Shown: positions 8,019-16,500 of the stretch, piece by piece
Layout: every line of letters begins with the position of its first letter
Position numbering within the stretch: the stretch's first letter is position 1
Assembly (NCBI GenBank): GCA_017561575.1
Contig: JAFZBS010000010.1
Coordinates: 1-64,000, forward strand
Source of the DNA: Candidatus Saccharimonadota bacterium
GTDB lineage: Bacteria > Patescibacteriota > Saccharimonadia > Saccharimonadales > Saccharimonadaceae
Reading direction: 5' to 3'
Length of the DNA stretch: 64,000 bases
Position numbers and translations under genes: made by a program
The notes under the pieces: generated by a model
The model's input: only the letters and a program-made list of their open reading frames with translations
Database searches by the model: none
What the model was told of the DNA's origin: nothing

Positions 8019-8027
8019 GAGTGCTAA
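8001..8027. promoter_or_regulatory. CIRCE operator of hrcA-grpE
   Basis: TTAGCACTT-N9-GAGTGCTAA matches the CIRCE consensus with one mismatch. It covers the -35 region, so HrcA would block polymerase binding. Confidence 0.93.
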
Positions 8028-8042
8028 TTTTTTATAAAACTC

Positions 8043-8071
8043 TTGCATTTTTTTACAATATATGATAAAAT
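8043..8071 (+). promoter_or_regulatory. Promoter of the 61-residue gene
   Basis: TTGCAT (8043-8048), a 17-base spacer, then TAAAAT (8066-8071), with a leader of about 27 bases to ATG 8105. Confidence 0.6.
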
Positions 8072-8104
8072 ATACAAAACTGCACATTAAAAGGAGTGGA
8101 ACAG

Positions 8105-8290
8105 ATGACCATTGAGTATCGTGGCGAAAAGTATTTCGCCGCCGAAAAAGAAGGCAAAGTGGTTGTACGGACCGAGCGCACTGCGCACGGCCAGAATGTC
8201 TTGGCTGGGGTCTTTGACCCCAAACAAAGAACCTGGCAGAATGATGATCTGCCGCGCTCCGTCAAGGAGCAAATCGAAACCAAGTACTAA
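8105..8290 (+). CDS. Small GC-rich protein of unknown function
   Basis: 61 residues beginning MTIEYRGEKYFAAEKEG. It is hydrophilic with a mixed beta-strand pattern and has no membrane segment or known motif. ATG 8105 is chosen because AAGGAG lies 8 bases upstream; an in-frame GTG at 8096 overlaps that site. Codon choice is GC-rich, like the genes at 1-2314, while its neighbours are AT-rich. It has its own promoter and terminator, so it is a monocistronic unit. Function unknown. Confidence 0.65.
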   Translation: MTIEYRGEKYFAAEKEGKVVVRTERTAHGQNVLAGVFDPKQRTWQNDDLPRSVKEQIETKY

Positions 8291-8348
8291 TATCGATATA
8301 CTCCGCGTTTCTGCTGCGCGGTCTATATATATCCTCCTCTCCCCTAAG

Positions 8349-8381
8349 CCCCCGGCGTTTTACCGCCGGGGTGCTTTCTTG
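8349..8381 (+). terminator. Rho-independent terminator
   Basis: CCCCGGCG/CGCCGGGG stem with a short loop, followed by a T-rich stretch. It ends the 61-residue gene. Confidence 0.8.
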
Positions 8382-8407
8382 TTCAAAATTTATGCTATAA
8401 TTAGCCT

Positions 8408-9037
8408 ATGGATGACAAAATAGCAACTATCAAAAATTGGCTTGGCACTGGCTCCATCAATATCTTCGGTCTTCCAATGTCCGGCAAAGACACTCAGGGC
8501 GTAAAACTCGCCGAGACATTTGGTGCCAAACTCCTTTCTTCTGGTATCATTATTCGCGCCAAAGAAGCCGAGCTTCACAAAAACCTTTCGGGTCACGGAG
8601 CACTCATTCCTACTAATGTTTTTTACGAATGGATACTCCCCTACTTTTCACGCGATGACTTAGCCGGTTTTCCGCTCATACTTTCTTCTGTTGGGCGTTG
8701 GGCTGGCGAAGAAAACCAAATTCTTTCCACCGCCACCGAAGCCAATCACCCGATAAAAGCAGTAATTCTTCTCAATATTTCCGAAGCCGACGTAGAAAAC
8801 CGCTGGCGAGCCGCCAAAACTCTTGGTGACCGCGGCGACCGCCGGGATGATCGTGACATCAATACCTTCCATACTCGTCTTGAAGAATTTCGTACCAAGA
8901 CCATCCCAGTACTCCAGCATTACAAAGAACTCGATCTTCTCATCAACGTCAATGGTGACCAATCTCGCGAAGCCGTCTTCGAAGAAATCATCAACAAACT
9001 CTACGCCAAAGCTATTTCTTCCCAACCAACCGCTTAA
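8408..9037 (+). CDS. Adenylate-kinase-like nucleoside monophosphate kinase
   Basis: 209 residues. The P-loop is FGLPMSGKDT (about 20-29), the GxxxxGK[DS]T form of adenylate kinases. Residues about 38-75 fit the NMP-binding segment, and GDRGDRRDDRD (about 140-150) fits a short LID with the Arg/Asp pattern that closes on ATP. A C-terminal helix with TIPVLQHY follows, as in Adk. It probably transfers phosphate from ATP to AMP or another NMP. Divergence from canonical Adk leaves substrate choice open. Leaderless: TGC-TATAAT (8396-8401) + six bases + ATG. The 3' end overlaps the convergent surface-protein gene by 26 bases. Confidence 0.8.
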   Translation: MDDKIATIKNWLGTGSINIFGLPMSGKDTQGVKLAETFGAKLLSSGIIIRAKEAELHKNLSGHGALIPTNVFYEWILPYFSRDDLAGFPLILSSVGRWAGEENQILSTATEANHPIKAVILLNISEADVENRWRAAKTLGDRGDRRDDRDINTFHTRLEEFRTKTIPVLQHYKELDLLINVNGDQSREAVFEEIINKLYAKAISSQPTA

Positions 9038-10967
9038 AGAACTTCCCAATTTCCCGTCGGAATTCATATATTATATATATAACTCCAACCCCCACTACAC
9101 CAAGTACCGCATAAAGCGCCACAAAAGAAGTCTTTTCTTCATATGTTTCCGCTTCCAAACTATAGTTTGCACCGTCATTTTGCACTATTTTTTTACATCT
9201 TCCAGTCTCTTCATTAAGATAATACCCTTCTGCACATTTTTTCTCTTCCTCTACTTCAACCTTTTTACATCGCCCCGTCGCTGGATTCAAATAATACCCG
9301 GCCGCGCAAGTTTTTTCTTCTTCTACCTCAATTTTCTTACATCGCCCCGTTGCTGGATTTAAATATTGTCCTTCTGCACAAGTTTTTGCCACTTCTTGTA
9401 CAATTTTCCTACATCTCCCAGTTTCCTCGTTAAGATAATAGCCCTCCGCACACATCTTCACAATCTCTACCTCAATTTTTTTACACCGCCCAGTCGCTGG
9501 ATTTAAGTATTGCCCCTCTGCGCAGATTTTTTCCTCTGGCGCTTCGTCATCCTCTTCTTTGACACAATTACCAGTCAACTCATTTATAGTCTTCCCCGCT
9601 TCACACGTCCGATATTTTTGGTAGACATTCTCCTCGCCTGGTGTCACCGCATATGTTACATTCCACTCGTCATCCACGAGCGCCCACGATGTACCTTTTT
9701 TCTGTCCATTTGGATACTCCAAAACATCTACTACTATATCTTCGCTGTCCACAAGCTCTAAAATATTCAAAGTTTTCGGATTTTTTGTTAGTTTAAAATC
9801 ATCCACGTATCTCACCGCATAACCTTTTGCACCCAAAGCTCCTCCAAGAGGATAGTATTTATTTTTATATTTCAGTTTGCACCCATCAAGCTCCGTTTCT
9901 TTTTCATCAAAATTATAAATTTCCACAAATTGCTCCGACTGGCTCTCTACCCAAAAAGTCAAAATTTCCGAAAACCTCAGATTCTCACATTTTCCAGCTT
10001 CATCGGGTTTTTCAGCCGTATTTTCATTTTCCACCTCTGTTAATTTGTCATTTTTTTCATGTTCGTCGGGTTTTTGATTATAATTTTCATTTTCATTTTG
10101 TGTTTCATTTTCATTCAAATCCGGCTCAACTTCATTGGCACCATTACCGCCACCATCGTTTCCGCCACCATTATTAACACTATCACTGCCACTATTTTCG
10201 GAATCATTACCTTCATCATTCTCAACCTCACCCGACTGAATTTCCGGCTCCACGACCATATAATTTTCTTCATTAAACTCTGGCTCATATTCTAGCACGT
10301 GTTCAAATTCACCTGTTTCCAAATTTCTCACTAACGTCGTCGGCGTTGCTGACTTAAAATCACCCGCACACCCATCTTTTCCAGTCCAGCACACACTGTC
10401 CAAAACTTCTTCACCAAGATTCAACTTCAAAGGTCCAGCCCTCATCGCAAGCGTTGCATTATAATTCATGTTTGCTAGCTCGCTCATCGGCGAGCTAGCC
10501 AAACGAAGAAGGATATTCTCGCCAGTAATAAAACTATTCTCGGGAAACTCCACCAGCACGGTTTCCTTCCCGCTTGAATTAGTATAGCTGATAGTTATAC
10601 CAGCGAGCGATATCAGGTCGTCGGAGTTTTTTCCAATCTCAATCATCTCTCCGACGTTATTAATGCCATCAATTTTATATCCTGGATTCACCGCCCTTAT
10701 ATATAAAATTGGCAATTCAAAATCATTTACATCATTATTTTCATCCGCCTCCTCCGCATCCGTTTTTCCATCACTCCCCCCATTATCAACCTCCGCATTC
10801 TCATCAAATGCACCAACATCTACATCCTCATTTGCATTATCTATCAGCTCATCGCCTTCTCCACCATCCGCGAATACCTTCATCGGCGCACTACCACACG
10901 TCGCCACAATTAAAACACCTAGCACCACCCATTTTTTGATTGTTGTAGTTGTAATAAATTTCTTCAT
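9012..10967 (-). CDS. Secreted, membrane-anchored protein with lamin-tail-like domain and Cys-rich repeats
   Basis: 651 residues. A signal peptide at about 8-33 is followed by an acidic Asp/Asn/Glu-rich region and a beta domain (about 85-240). A highly acidic linker comes next, then a lamin-tail-like (LTD) domain (about 320-430; FSEILTF, QFVEIYNFDEKETELDGC). Five tandem repeats of about 27 residues follow, with the pattern CAxGxYLNxxTGRC(R/K)K. A C-terminal transmembrane helix (about 608-632) and a basic tail close the protein. The paired Cys in each repeat could form disulfides, which fits the DsbA-like protein at 23703. Likely a surface adhesin or host-contact protein (inference). Confidence 0.8.
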   Translation of the reverse strand: MKKFITTTTIKKWVVLGVLIVATCGSAPMKVFADGGEGDELIDNANEDVDVGAFDENAEVDNGGSDGKTDAEEADENNDVNDFELPILYIRAVNPGYKIDGINNVGEMIEIGKNSDDLISLAGITISYTNSSGKETVLVEFPENSFITGENILLRLASSPMSELANMNYNATLAMRAGPLKLNLGEEVLDSVCWTGKDGCAGDFKSATPTTLVRNLETGEFEHVLEYEPEFNEENYMVVEPEIQSGEVENDEGNDSENSGSDSVNNGGGNDGGGNGANEVEPDLNENETQNENENYNQKPDEHEKNDKLTEVENENTAEKPDEAGKCENLRFSEILTFWVESQSEQFVEIYNFDEKETELDGCKLKYKNKYYPLGGALGAKGYAVRYVDDFKLTKNPKTLNILELVDSEDIVVDVLEYPNGQKKGTSWALVDDEWNVTYAVTPGEENVYQKYRTCEAGKTINELTGNCVKEEDDEAPEEKICAEGQYLNPATGRCKKIEVEIVKMCAEGYYLNEETGRCRKIVQEVAKTCAEGQYLNPATGRCKKIEVEEEKTCAAGYYLNPATGRCKKVEVEEEKKCAEGYYLNEETGRCKKIVQNDGANYSLEAETYEEKTSFVALYAVLGVVGVGVIYIIYEFRREIGKFFKRLVGKK

Positions 10968-11025
10968 GTCAGCAAACCTAACAAAACTCTTTTAAAATTG
11001 CAACCCCCCACCCTAAAAAACATGG

Positions 11026-11031
11026 TATAAT
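11026..11031 (+). promoter_or_regulatory. Leaderless -10 box of the 11038 operon
   Basis: TGG-TATAAT followed by six bases (ttaacc) and ATG 11038. No Shine-Dalgarno. Confidence 0.7.
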
Positions 11032-11037
11032 TTAACC

Positions 11038-11736
11038 ATGAGTACTATCATCTCTGTGATAATTCTTATCTTGTCTATGCTAATTTTGGCTTTTTTGCAA
11101 TTAACACCCGGCACATTTACCATTTTTTACCATTATGCTCTTGGCAAAAACAGCTTTAAAAAAGCGAGCGACCTCGGCCTAAGTTTCATTCTTGGAGTTG
11201 AGATTTTTACGGCGCTCGTTTGGTCTATCACATATATTCTTATTTTCGAATTTTACAAAAACTCCACCGATTTTTGCTGTTCAATTTTCTTCTGGATTAT
11301 GTTTGGCATTTTTATCGTCGAAGCCTTAGCTATTCTAGTTCTTTATTACCGCAAAGGCAAAAACACCAAGCTATTCATTTCTCGCCGCGTTGCTGGTTCA
11401 CTCACGACCAACGCCGCTAAGGTTCGCACTCGCTCGGACGCATTTACGCTTGGATTCTTTTCTTGTCTACCAGAGCTCTTCTTTACAATCCCACTATATA
11501 TAATTACCACTACCATCCTTCTCAATACCTCCGTTTTACCACGAAGCCTTTTCGTAATTCTATTTATTGTATCTTCCACGCTACCACTTTTTGTTATTCT
11601 TGGAATATTTTGCTCCGGTCGCAACCTCGCCGACATCCAACGTTTCCGTCTAAGCTCCAAATCGTTCTTCCGTTTCATCCTCTGCGCTTGCTACCTGCTC
11701 ATCGCCATGGCAATTCTAAATTTAGGAGCAATCTAA
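11038..11736 (+). CDS. Six-helix membrane protein (possible LysE/CcdA-type transporter)
   Basis: 232 residues with about six hydrophobic helices (1-22, 43-70, 79-102, 132-160, 167-190, 208-230). A cytoplasmic basic loop lies between helices 3 and 4. Two three-helix halves and the motif GFFSCLPE at the start of helix 4 are reminiscent of LysE/DsbD(CcdA)-type exporters, but I cannot place it firmly. It is first in a tight three-gene operon with a small protein and a flavoprotein oxidoreductase, which suggests a shared redox or transport role. Leaderless start. Confidence 0.7.
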   Translation: MSTIISVIILILSMLILAFLQLTPGTFTIFYHYALGKNSFKKASDLGLSFILGVEIFTALVWSITYILIFEFYKNSTDFCCSIFFWIMFGIFIVEALAILVLYYRKGKNTKLFISRRVAGSLTTNAAKVRTRSDAFTLGFFSCLPELFFTIPLYIITTTILLNTSVLPRSLFVILFIVSSTLPLFVILGIFCSGRNLADIQRFRLSSKSFFRFILCACYLLIAMAILNLGAI

Positions 11737-11976
11737 ATGGATGACAAAACTATTAAAGCATTAAAAAAAGAACTAAAAATACATGCCCGCGCCCTCGATA
11801 TTCCTAGTGGAGCTGCCGAATCATTTATCGACGCAACTATCAAATCACTCCAAATATCTTTTAAAGACAAATCCTCAGTCACCCCTGCCGAACTCGAACG
11901 TGCCGTCAAAAAAGAAATTAAAAAATATCATCCCGATTTAGCTTATGTTTATCAAAATCGTGATAAAATAATATAA
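11737..11976 (+). CDS. Small helical protein of the oxidoreductase operon
   Basis: 79 residues, hydrophilic and mostly helical by composition (KALKKELKIHARAL, ELERAVKKEIKKYHPDL). Its ATG directly follows the upstream TAA and its stop is 2 bases from the next ATG, so translation is probably coupled. No cysteine, membrane segment or known family. Confidence 0.65.
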   Translation: MDDKTIKALKKELKIHARALDIPSGAAESFIDATIKSLQISFKDKSSVTPAELERAVKKEIKKYHPDLAYVYQNRDKII

Positions 11977-11978
11977 GG

Positions 11979-13355
11979 ATGGGAAGAAAATTTGATTTTG
12001 ATTATATTATTATTGGGAGTGGGCCAGCTGGCAGCACTGCTGCACGTATCCTTGCTCAAAACAAAAAAATTCGCGTCGCCATTATCGAAAACTATATCTA
12101 TGGTGGCAGCAACCTAGGAACACGAGATATTCCATATCTCGTTGGGCAATCTTTTGCGCATACATTTTACAATCTTCAACAATCACCTGCAATCGGCGCA
12201 CAAAAACTACACTTCAATTACCCCGCGGCCATCTCTCACCAAACTGCCGTGGCAAAGTTGCTCGGCGCTGGTGATAAAAAATCTCTTGAAGACATCGGAG
12301 TAACTTGTATTGAAGGCTCTGCTAAGTTTTTAGACGATCACACCATCGCCGTAAACGAACAAACTTTTACCTCAAATTTTTTCATCATTGCCACCGGCTC
12401 CACTCTCGCTACCAGCAACATATCAGGCCTAAATACAGTTGACTATCTTACACCAATTACCGCCTTCAAACTTCGTCATTTGCCAAAACTTATCGTCATA
12501 GTAGGCGGTGGCGCAACTGGTTGCGAAATCGCCGAATACTATGCAAAGCTCGGTATTAAAGTCATTATCATGGAACAATCCTCAAGATTATTACCAAATG
12601 AAGACCCCGAGGCTGGCAACACGCTTCGTGATTATTTTGCGCACGAACTTGGTATTATCGTGGCTACAGATTCCAAAGTACTTGCAATCGAAAACGACGG
12701 TGTTGCAAAGCGAATAATTTTTAAAAGTGGCCAACAAGAAAAAATGGTTCGCATCGAACATGTTGTTCTCGCCACCGGTTCTGTCCCCGCTACCGCTAAC
12801 CTCGATTTAAAAAATGCCGGTGTCCGCACGAGAGAATCTGGCGCCATCATGGCAAACAAACTATTCCAAACTACTGCAAAAAACATTTATGCAATTGGTG
12901 ATTGTCTCGGCAACGTCAATTCATCTACCGAACGCGCCGAGTACGAAGGTTCAATTCTAGCCGACAACCTTCTTCACAAAACCAAAAACATCGTCAGCTA
13001 TAAAGGTTTCATTCGCCTCGTCAATACCGATCCCCAAATTGCGAGTGTCGGACGTACCGAAGCCAAGCTCGAAAAAAAGCGTATCAAATATGCCAAAGCC
13101 GTTATCGATATCAAATCTCTCCCAGCTAGCACCGTAGACGGACTTGATTATGGCTTTATAAAACTTATCATTAGTCGCCGCACCAACCACATACTCGGTG
13201 CCACCATCATGGCGCCTGGTGCCGCACTAATGACCGAGGAGTTATCGCTCGCACTTCGCCATCACATTTCTATTCGCGAACTTGCTAGCACTCCACACAT
13301 CGCGAACAGCTACAACTGCGCCATTAAACTCGCCGCCAAACAACTCGTCAAATAA
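11979..13355 (+). CDS. FAD/NAD-dependent oxidoreductase of the dihydrolipoamide dehydrogenase family lacking the redox disulfide
   Basis: 458 residues. The FAD Rossmann motif is IIGSGPAGSTAARIL (about 10-24). The NAD(P) motif is VIVGGGATGCEIAEYYAKLG (about 165-184). The second FAD motif is IYAIGDCLG. A C-terminal dimer domain follows, so the layout matches class I disulfide reductases. The active site CxxxxC expected after GG reads GGSNLGTRDIP, so both cysteines are gone, and the C-terminal HPxxxE dyad is replaced by PHIANS. It should bind FAD and NAD(P)H but cannot use the classical dithiol mechanism. A diaphorase or transhydrogenase-like role is possible (inference). Confidence 0.85.
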   Translation: MGRKFDFDYIIIGSGPAGSTAARILAQNKKIRVAIIENYIYGGSNLGTRDIPYLVGQSFAHTFYNLQQSPAIGAQKLHFNYPAAISHQTAVAKLLGAGDKKSLEDIGVTCIEGSAKFLDDHTIAVNEQTFTSNFFIIATGSTLATSNISGLNTVDYLTPITAFKLRHLPKLIVIVGGGATGCEIAEYYAKLGIKVIIMEQSSRLLPNEDPEAGNTLRDYFAHELGIIVATDSKVLAIENDGVAKRIIFKSGQQEKMVRIEHVVLATGSVPATANLDLKNAGVRTRESGAIMANKLFQTTAKNIYAIGDCLGNVNSSTERAEYEGSILADNLLHKTKNIVSYKGFIRLVNTDPQIASVGRTEAKLEKKRIKYAKAVIDIKSLPASTVDGLDYGFIKLIISRRTNHILGATIMAPGAALMTEELSLALRHHISIRELASTPHIANSYNCAIKLAAKQLVK

Positions 13356-13359
13356 AAAA

Positions 13360-13400
13360 CAGCTTAAGTTAGGGGGGTAACTTAAGCTGATTTTTATTCT
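13360..13400 (+). terminator. Strong Rho-independent terminator
   Basis: A perfect 12-base stem CAGCTTAAGTTA/TAACTTAAGCTG with a G6 loop, followed by ATTTTTATT. It ends the 11038-13355 operon. Confidence 0.9.
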
Positions 13401-13417
13401 GAAAAACTTTCAGAACT

Positions 13418-13494
13418 TGGTGGCGGGGGTACGATTTGAACGTACGACCTTTTGGTTATGAGCCAAACGAGCTACCAGGCTGCTCTACCCCGCG
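13418..13494 (-). tRNA. Initiator tRNA-fMet(CAU)
   Basis: The CAT anticodon and the D-arm/loop (AGCAGCCTGGTAGCTCG) match bacterial initiators, and the 1-72 pair is mismatched (C1-C72), as initiators require. The anticodon stem has only two of the usual three G-C pairs (TTTGG/CCAAA). CCA is encoded. Confidence 0.9.
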
Positions 13495-13551
13495 ACGGGC
13501 ATTGCTAAATTGCCCCTTCATTATACATCAAGTATTGTTTTTTGTCAACTT

Positions 13552-16500
13552 CTACTTTTTGACACACCTAATAAAGTGCTGATAATTTCTCTCATTCCAG
13601 CTCGATGTCGTACTAAGACCGCCACTATAGTGCAAGAGATACTGCCTATTTCCCCACGAAGATCTACAACAATATGTACTAGTCCACCAAAAACCATCAC
13701 CGGCCGCAGTATTGTTATCTACAACCGTTGCGCTACTTCTGACTGGAGAGAACAAGGCGCTAAATCTTGCTACATTGGTAGCCTCAGTCCTTGTTGGCAA
13801 TCTCCATCCCTTTGGACAAATATCTACCGAATACGTACCTTGCTCATCATGATTGCAAATCGTACCAGCCGTCGCCGCACAGTAATTATAATAAACTGTT
13901 TGATTGCCGCTACCATCAGCACCGCTCACTGTGCACCCAGTAGAATCATTCCGACAATTTCTGGTCGGAATCTTATAATCCGACGTAACATTTGACAGAG
14001 CACTCGTTACCGTAGTACCGGGTGCAATCTTAAGATTTGTTACCATCCAACACCTTGCACTATCACCACTGCCAATATAACGAACCTTGTATAGATTGTT
14101 GTCCCTTCTATCCGCAACTGTCATAGAATCATTTCTAGCATTAGACTGGCATGTCGCAAGCGTCAAATCTTGGATATAAGTTCCGTTATAATTCCAATTT
14201 GCATATAAAATTACTTCCGTACTAGTAGAATAATTCGGCGTCCAGCTTTGGCCCGCAGCAAAGCTTGTACCAGTCCCATCCGGTTTCGTATTCCACCCAT
14301 TAAAGGTAAAGCCAGATCTCGTGAAACCATTTGCCTTAATCGTAATCGCCGAACCAGAATTTACTGAATGTGACGACACTGTACCGGTACCACCATTTGC
14401 ATTATAGACAATCGTTACTACGGCATTCACTTCCCATTGCGCATATAGCGTCACCGTTGTACTAGTTTCATAAATCGGCGTCCAACTTTGTCCAGCAGAA
14501 AATCCGGTACCACTACCATTTGCTTTTGTATTCCAGCCCTTAAACACATAACCGTTTCTAGAAAAACCATTCGCTTTAATTGTAACTGCTGTGCCAGAGA
14601 AAACTGTATGTGATGCAACCGTACCAGTACCACCATTCGCATTGTAAGCAATCGTTACCTTCGGGCTTTCTCGCCATTGCGCATAAAGCGTCACAACATT
14701 ATTTAGCGTCTGTGGAGCTACATAAATATTCCCAGCCGAGTAGCTTGTGCCAGTGCCATTTGCCTTTGTATTCCATCCGGTAAATGTATGTCCAGCCCAA
14801 GTAAAGGCATTTCCGCGAAGCGCTACAGACTCTCCACCATATAATACTTGCGATGCTACACTACCACTTCCACCATTGCCATTATAATTAATTGTCGTTG
14901 TATTCCTTGTCCATGTCGGTTTAAATACTAGTGCGCCATTTGCCGTTTTTGTATCATCCCCATTTGTCAAAGTATAGCTATTTTTCTCATTTGCTATAAT
15001 ACGTACAATCGAACCACCGACTACTCCAGCACTAAGATCAATTACGTTCGACGCTACTCTATTTCCAGACACATATGCACTAAATGTAAATCCATCAGCC
15101 CCATTACTGTATTCGGTTCCATTCACAACCGAATTAACATCGAACGAATAAACCGAAACTGTATCACTCGCCCAAATCGGCGAGAATGAAATATTACCAT
15201 TCACAGTCTTAGTCATATCACCGTTCGTAATTCTAAACCCACTTTTGTTATTTGCCTTTACTCTAACTTTTGCACCATAATCAATATCTTGATAAAAATC
15301 CGTTACATCATTTGCTGTCAACACACCATTAACATACACATCAAATGTAATACCATATACGCCATGCGAATAAGTTGTACCATTTACAATCACATTAACA
15401 TCAACTTTGTATTTTCCTCTATGCCAAACCGGATTTAGAACCAAAGCTTCATTGCTGACTGTCTTTTCTATATTACTTGTAACATAACCACTCACACTAT
15501 ATGGTTTAACAGTAACCCTCGTACCGAATGGTACGCCAGTTGTATTATAATAATCCGTTACTTTTGTCGCAACCTTCCTGCCATCCAAATACACATCAAA
15601 CTCATACCCAGTCAAACCGTGTTCATAGACCACATCATCAATTATTGGATTAACATCCACCGCGTAACGCTTTACTACCCATTTGAACTGAATAGTCCGA
15701 TCATCCTCAAGCCGAGCGATTTCAATGGTTGAACCACCAGAAACATCGTATCCTGGCACATTATTTGCTACAACTCTAATCTTTGAACCCGCCGCGAGTC
15801 TCTGATTAAACGACGTCACATTGCTAGCAAGCGGCGTCCTCTCTTCACCCATATACACATTGAATGTAAAACCATCCTTTGGCCCAGGCTCACCATCAAT
15901 TAAAGTTGTAACATTAAGCCGCGGCAAACAAGACCCTGACCATGGCACGCTGATTGTAGTCGCCCTTTTAATTGCCATTGTAACAATTTCACTTGTACAC
16001 CTACCAGCTCTAGCAATTGGTTGAATTTTGATTATAGAATTATATTTCACATGATCATTATAATAATACTCTACACCATCGCCCACCAATCTATTATTAA
16101 GCCAAATATTATACTTAAACCCTTCGTATCCTCTATCATAAACATCACTTCCGATTTTTGTATTTACCTCAACCGGATAATACGCCACCACCCATTCTGG
16201 CTTCATTGTAACATTCTGTGAAATCGTTTCAGAAATAACACCATTTACCAACTCATAACCTTCTACGCTATGTGCTTCGACCCTCACAACCGACCGCTCG
16301 CGTACATTACCGGACCAAGTTCTAGCATTTCGTGCAACAATCGAATCATCAATATATACATCAAACTTAAAATCGGTGCTACCAGCAGGATAATCTACCC
16401 CATCTATTCTTGGATACACTCTTACACTCCGCATCGCAGTCGTTACGCCACTAAAATCTGGCAAATCCGTATATGTATTATATTCCGATGTTACGGTCAT

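Noticed and set aside
9200-9600. CRISPR-like spaced repeats
   Set aside because: The repeats code for the Cys-paired protein units, are divergent at DNA level and have no spacers. No CRISPR array seen elsewhere.
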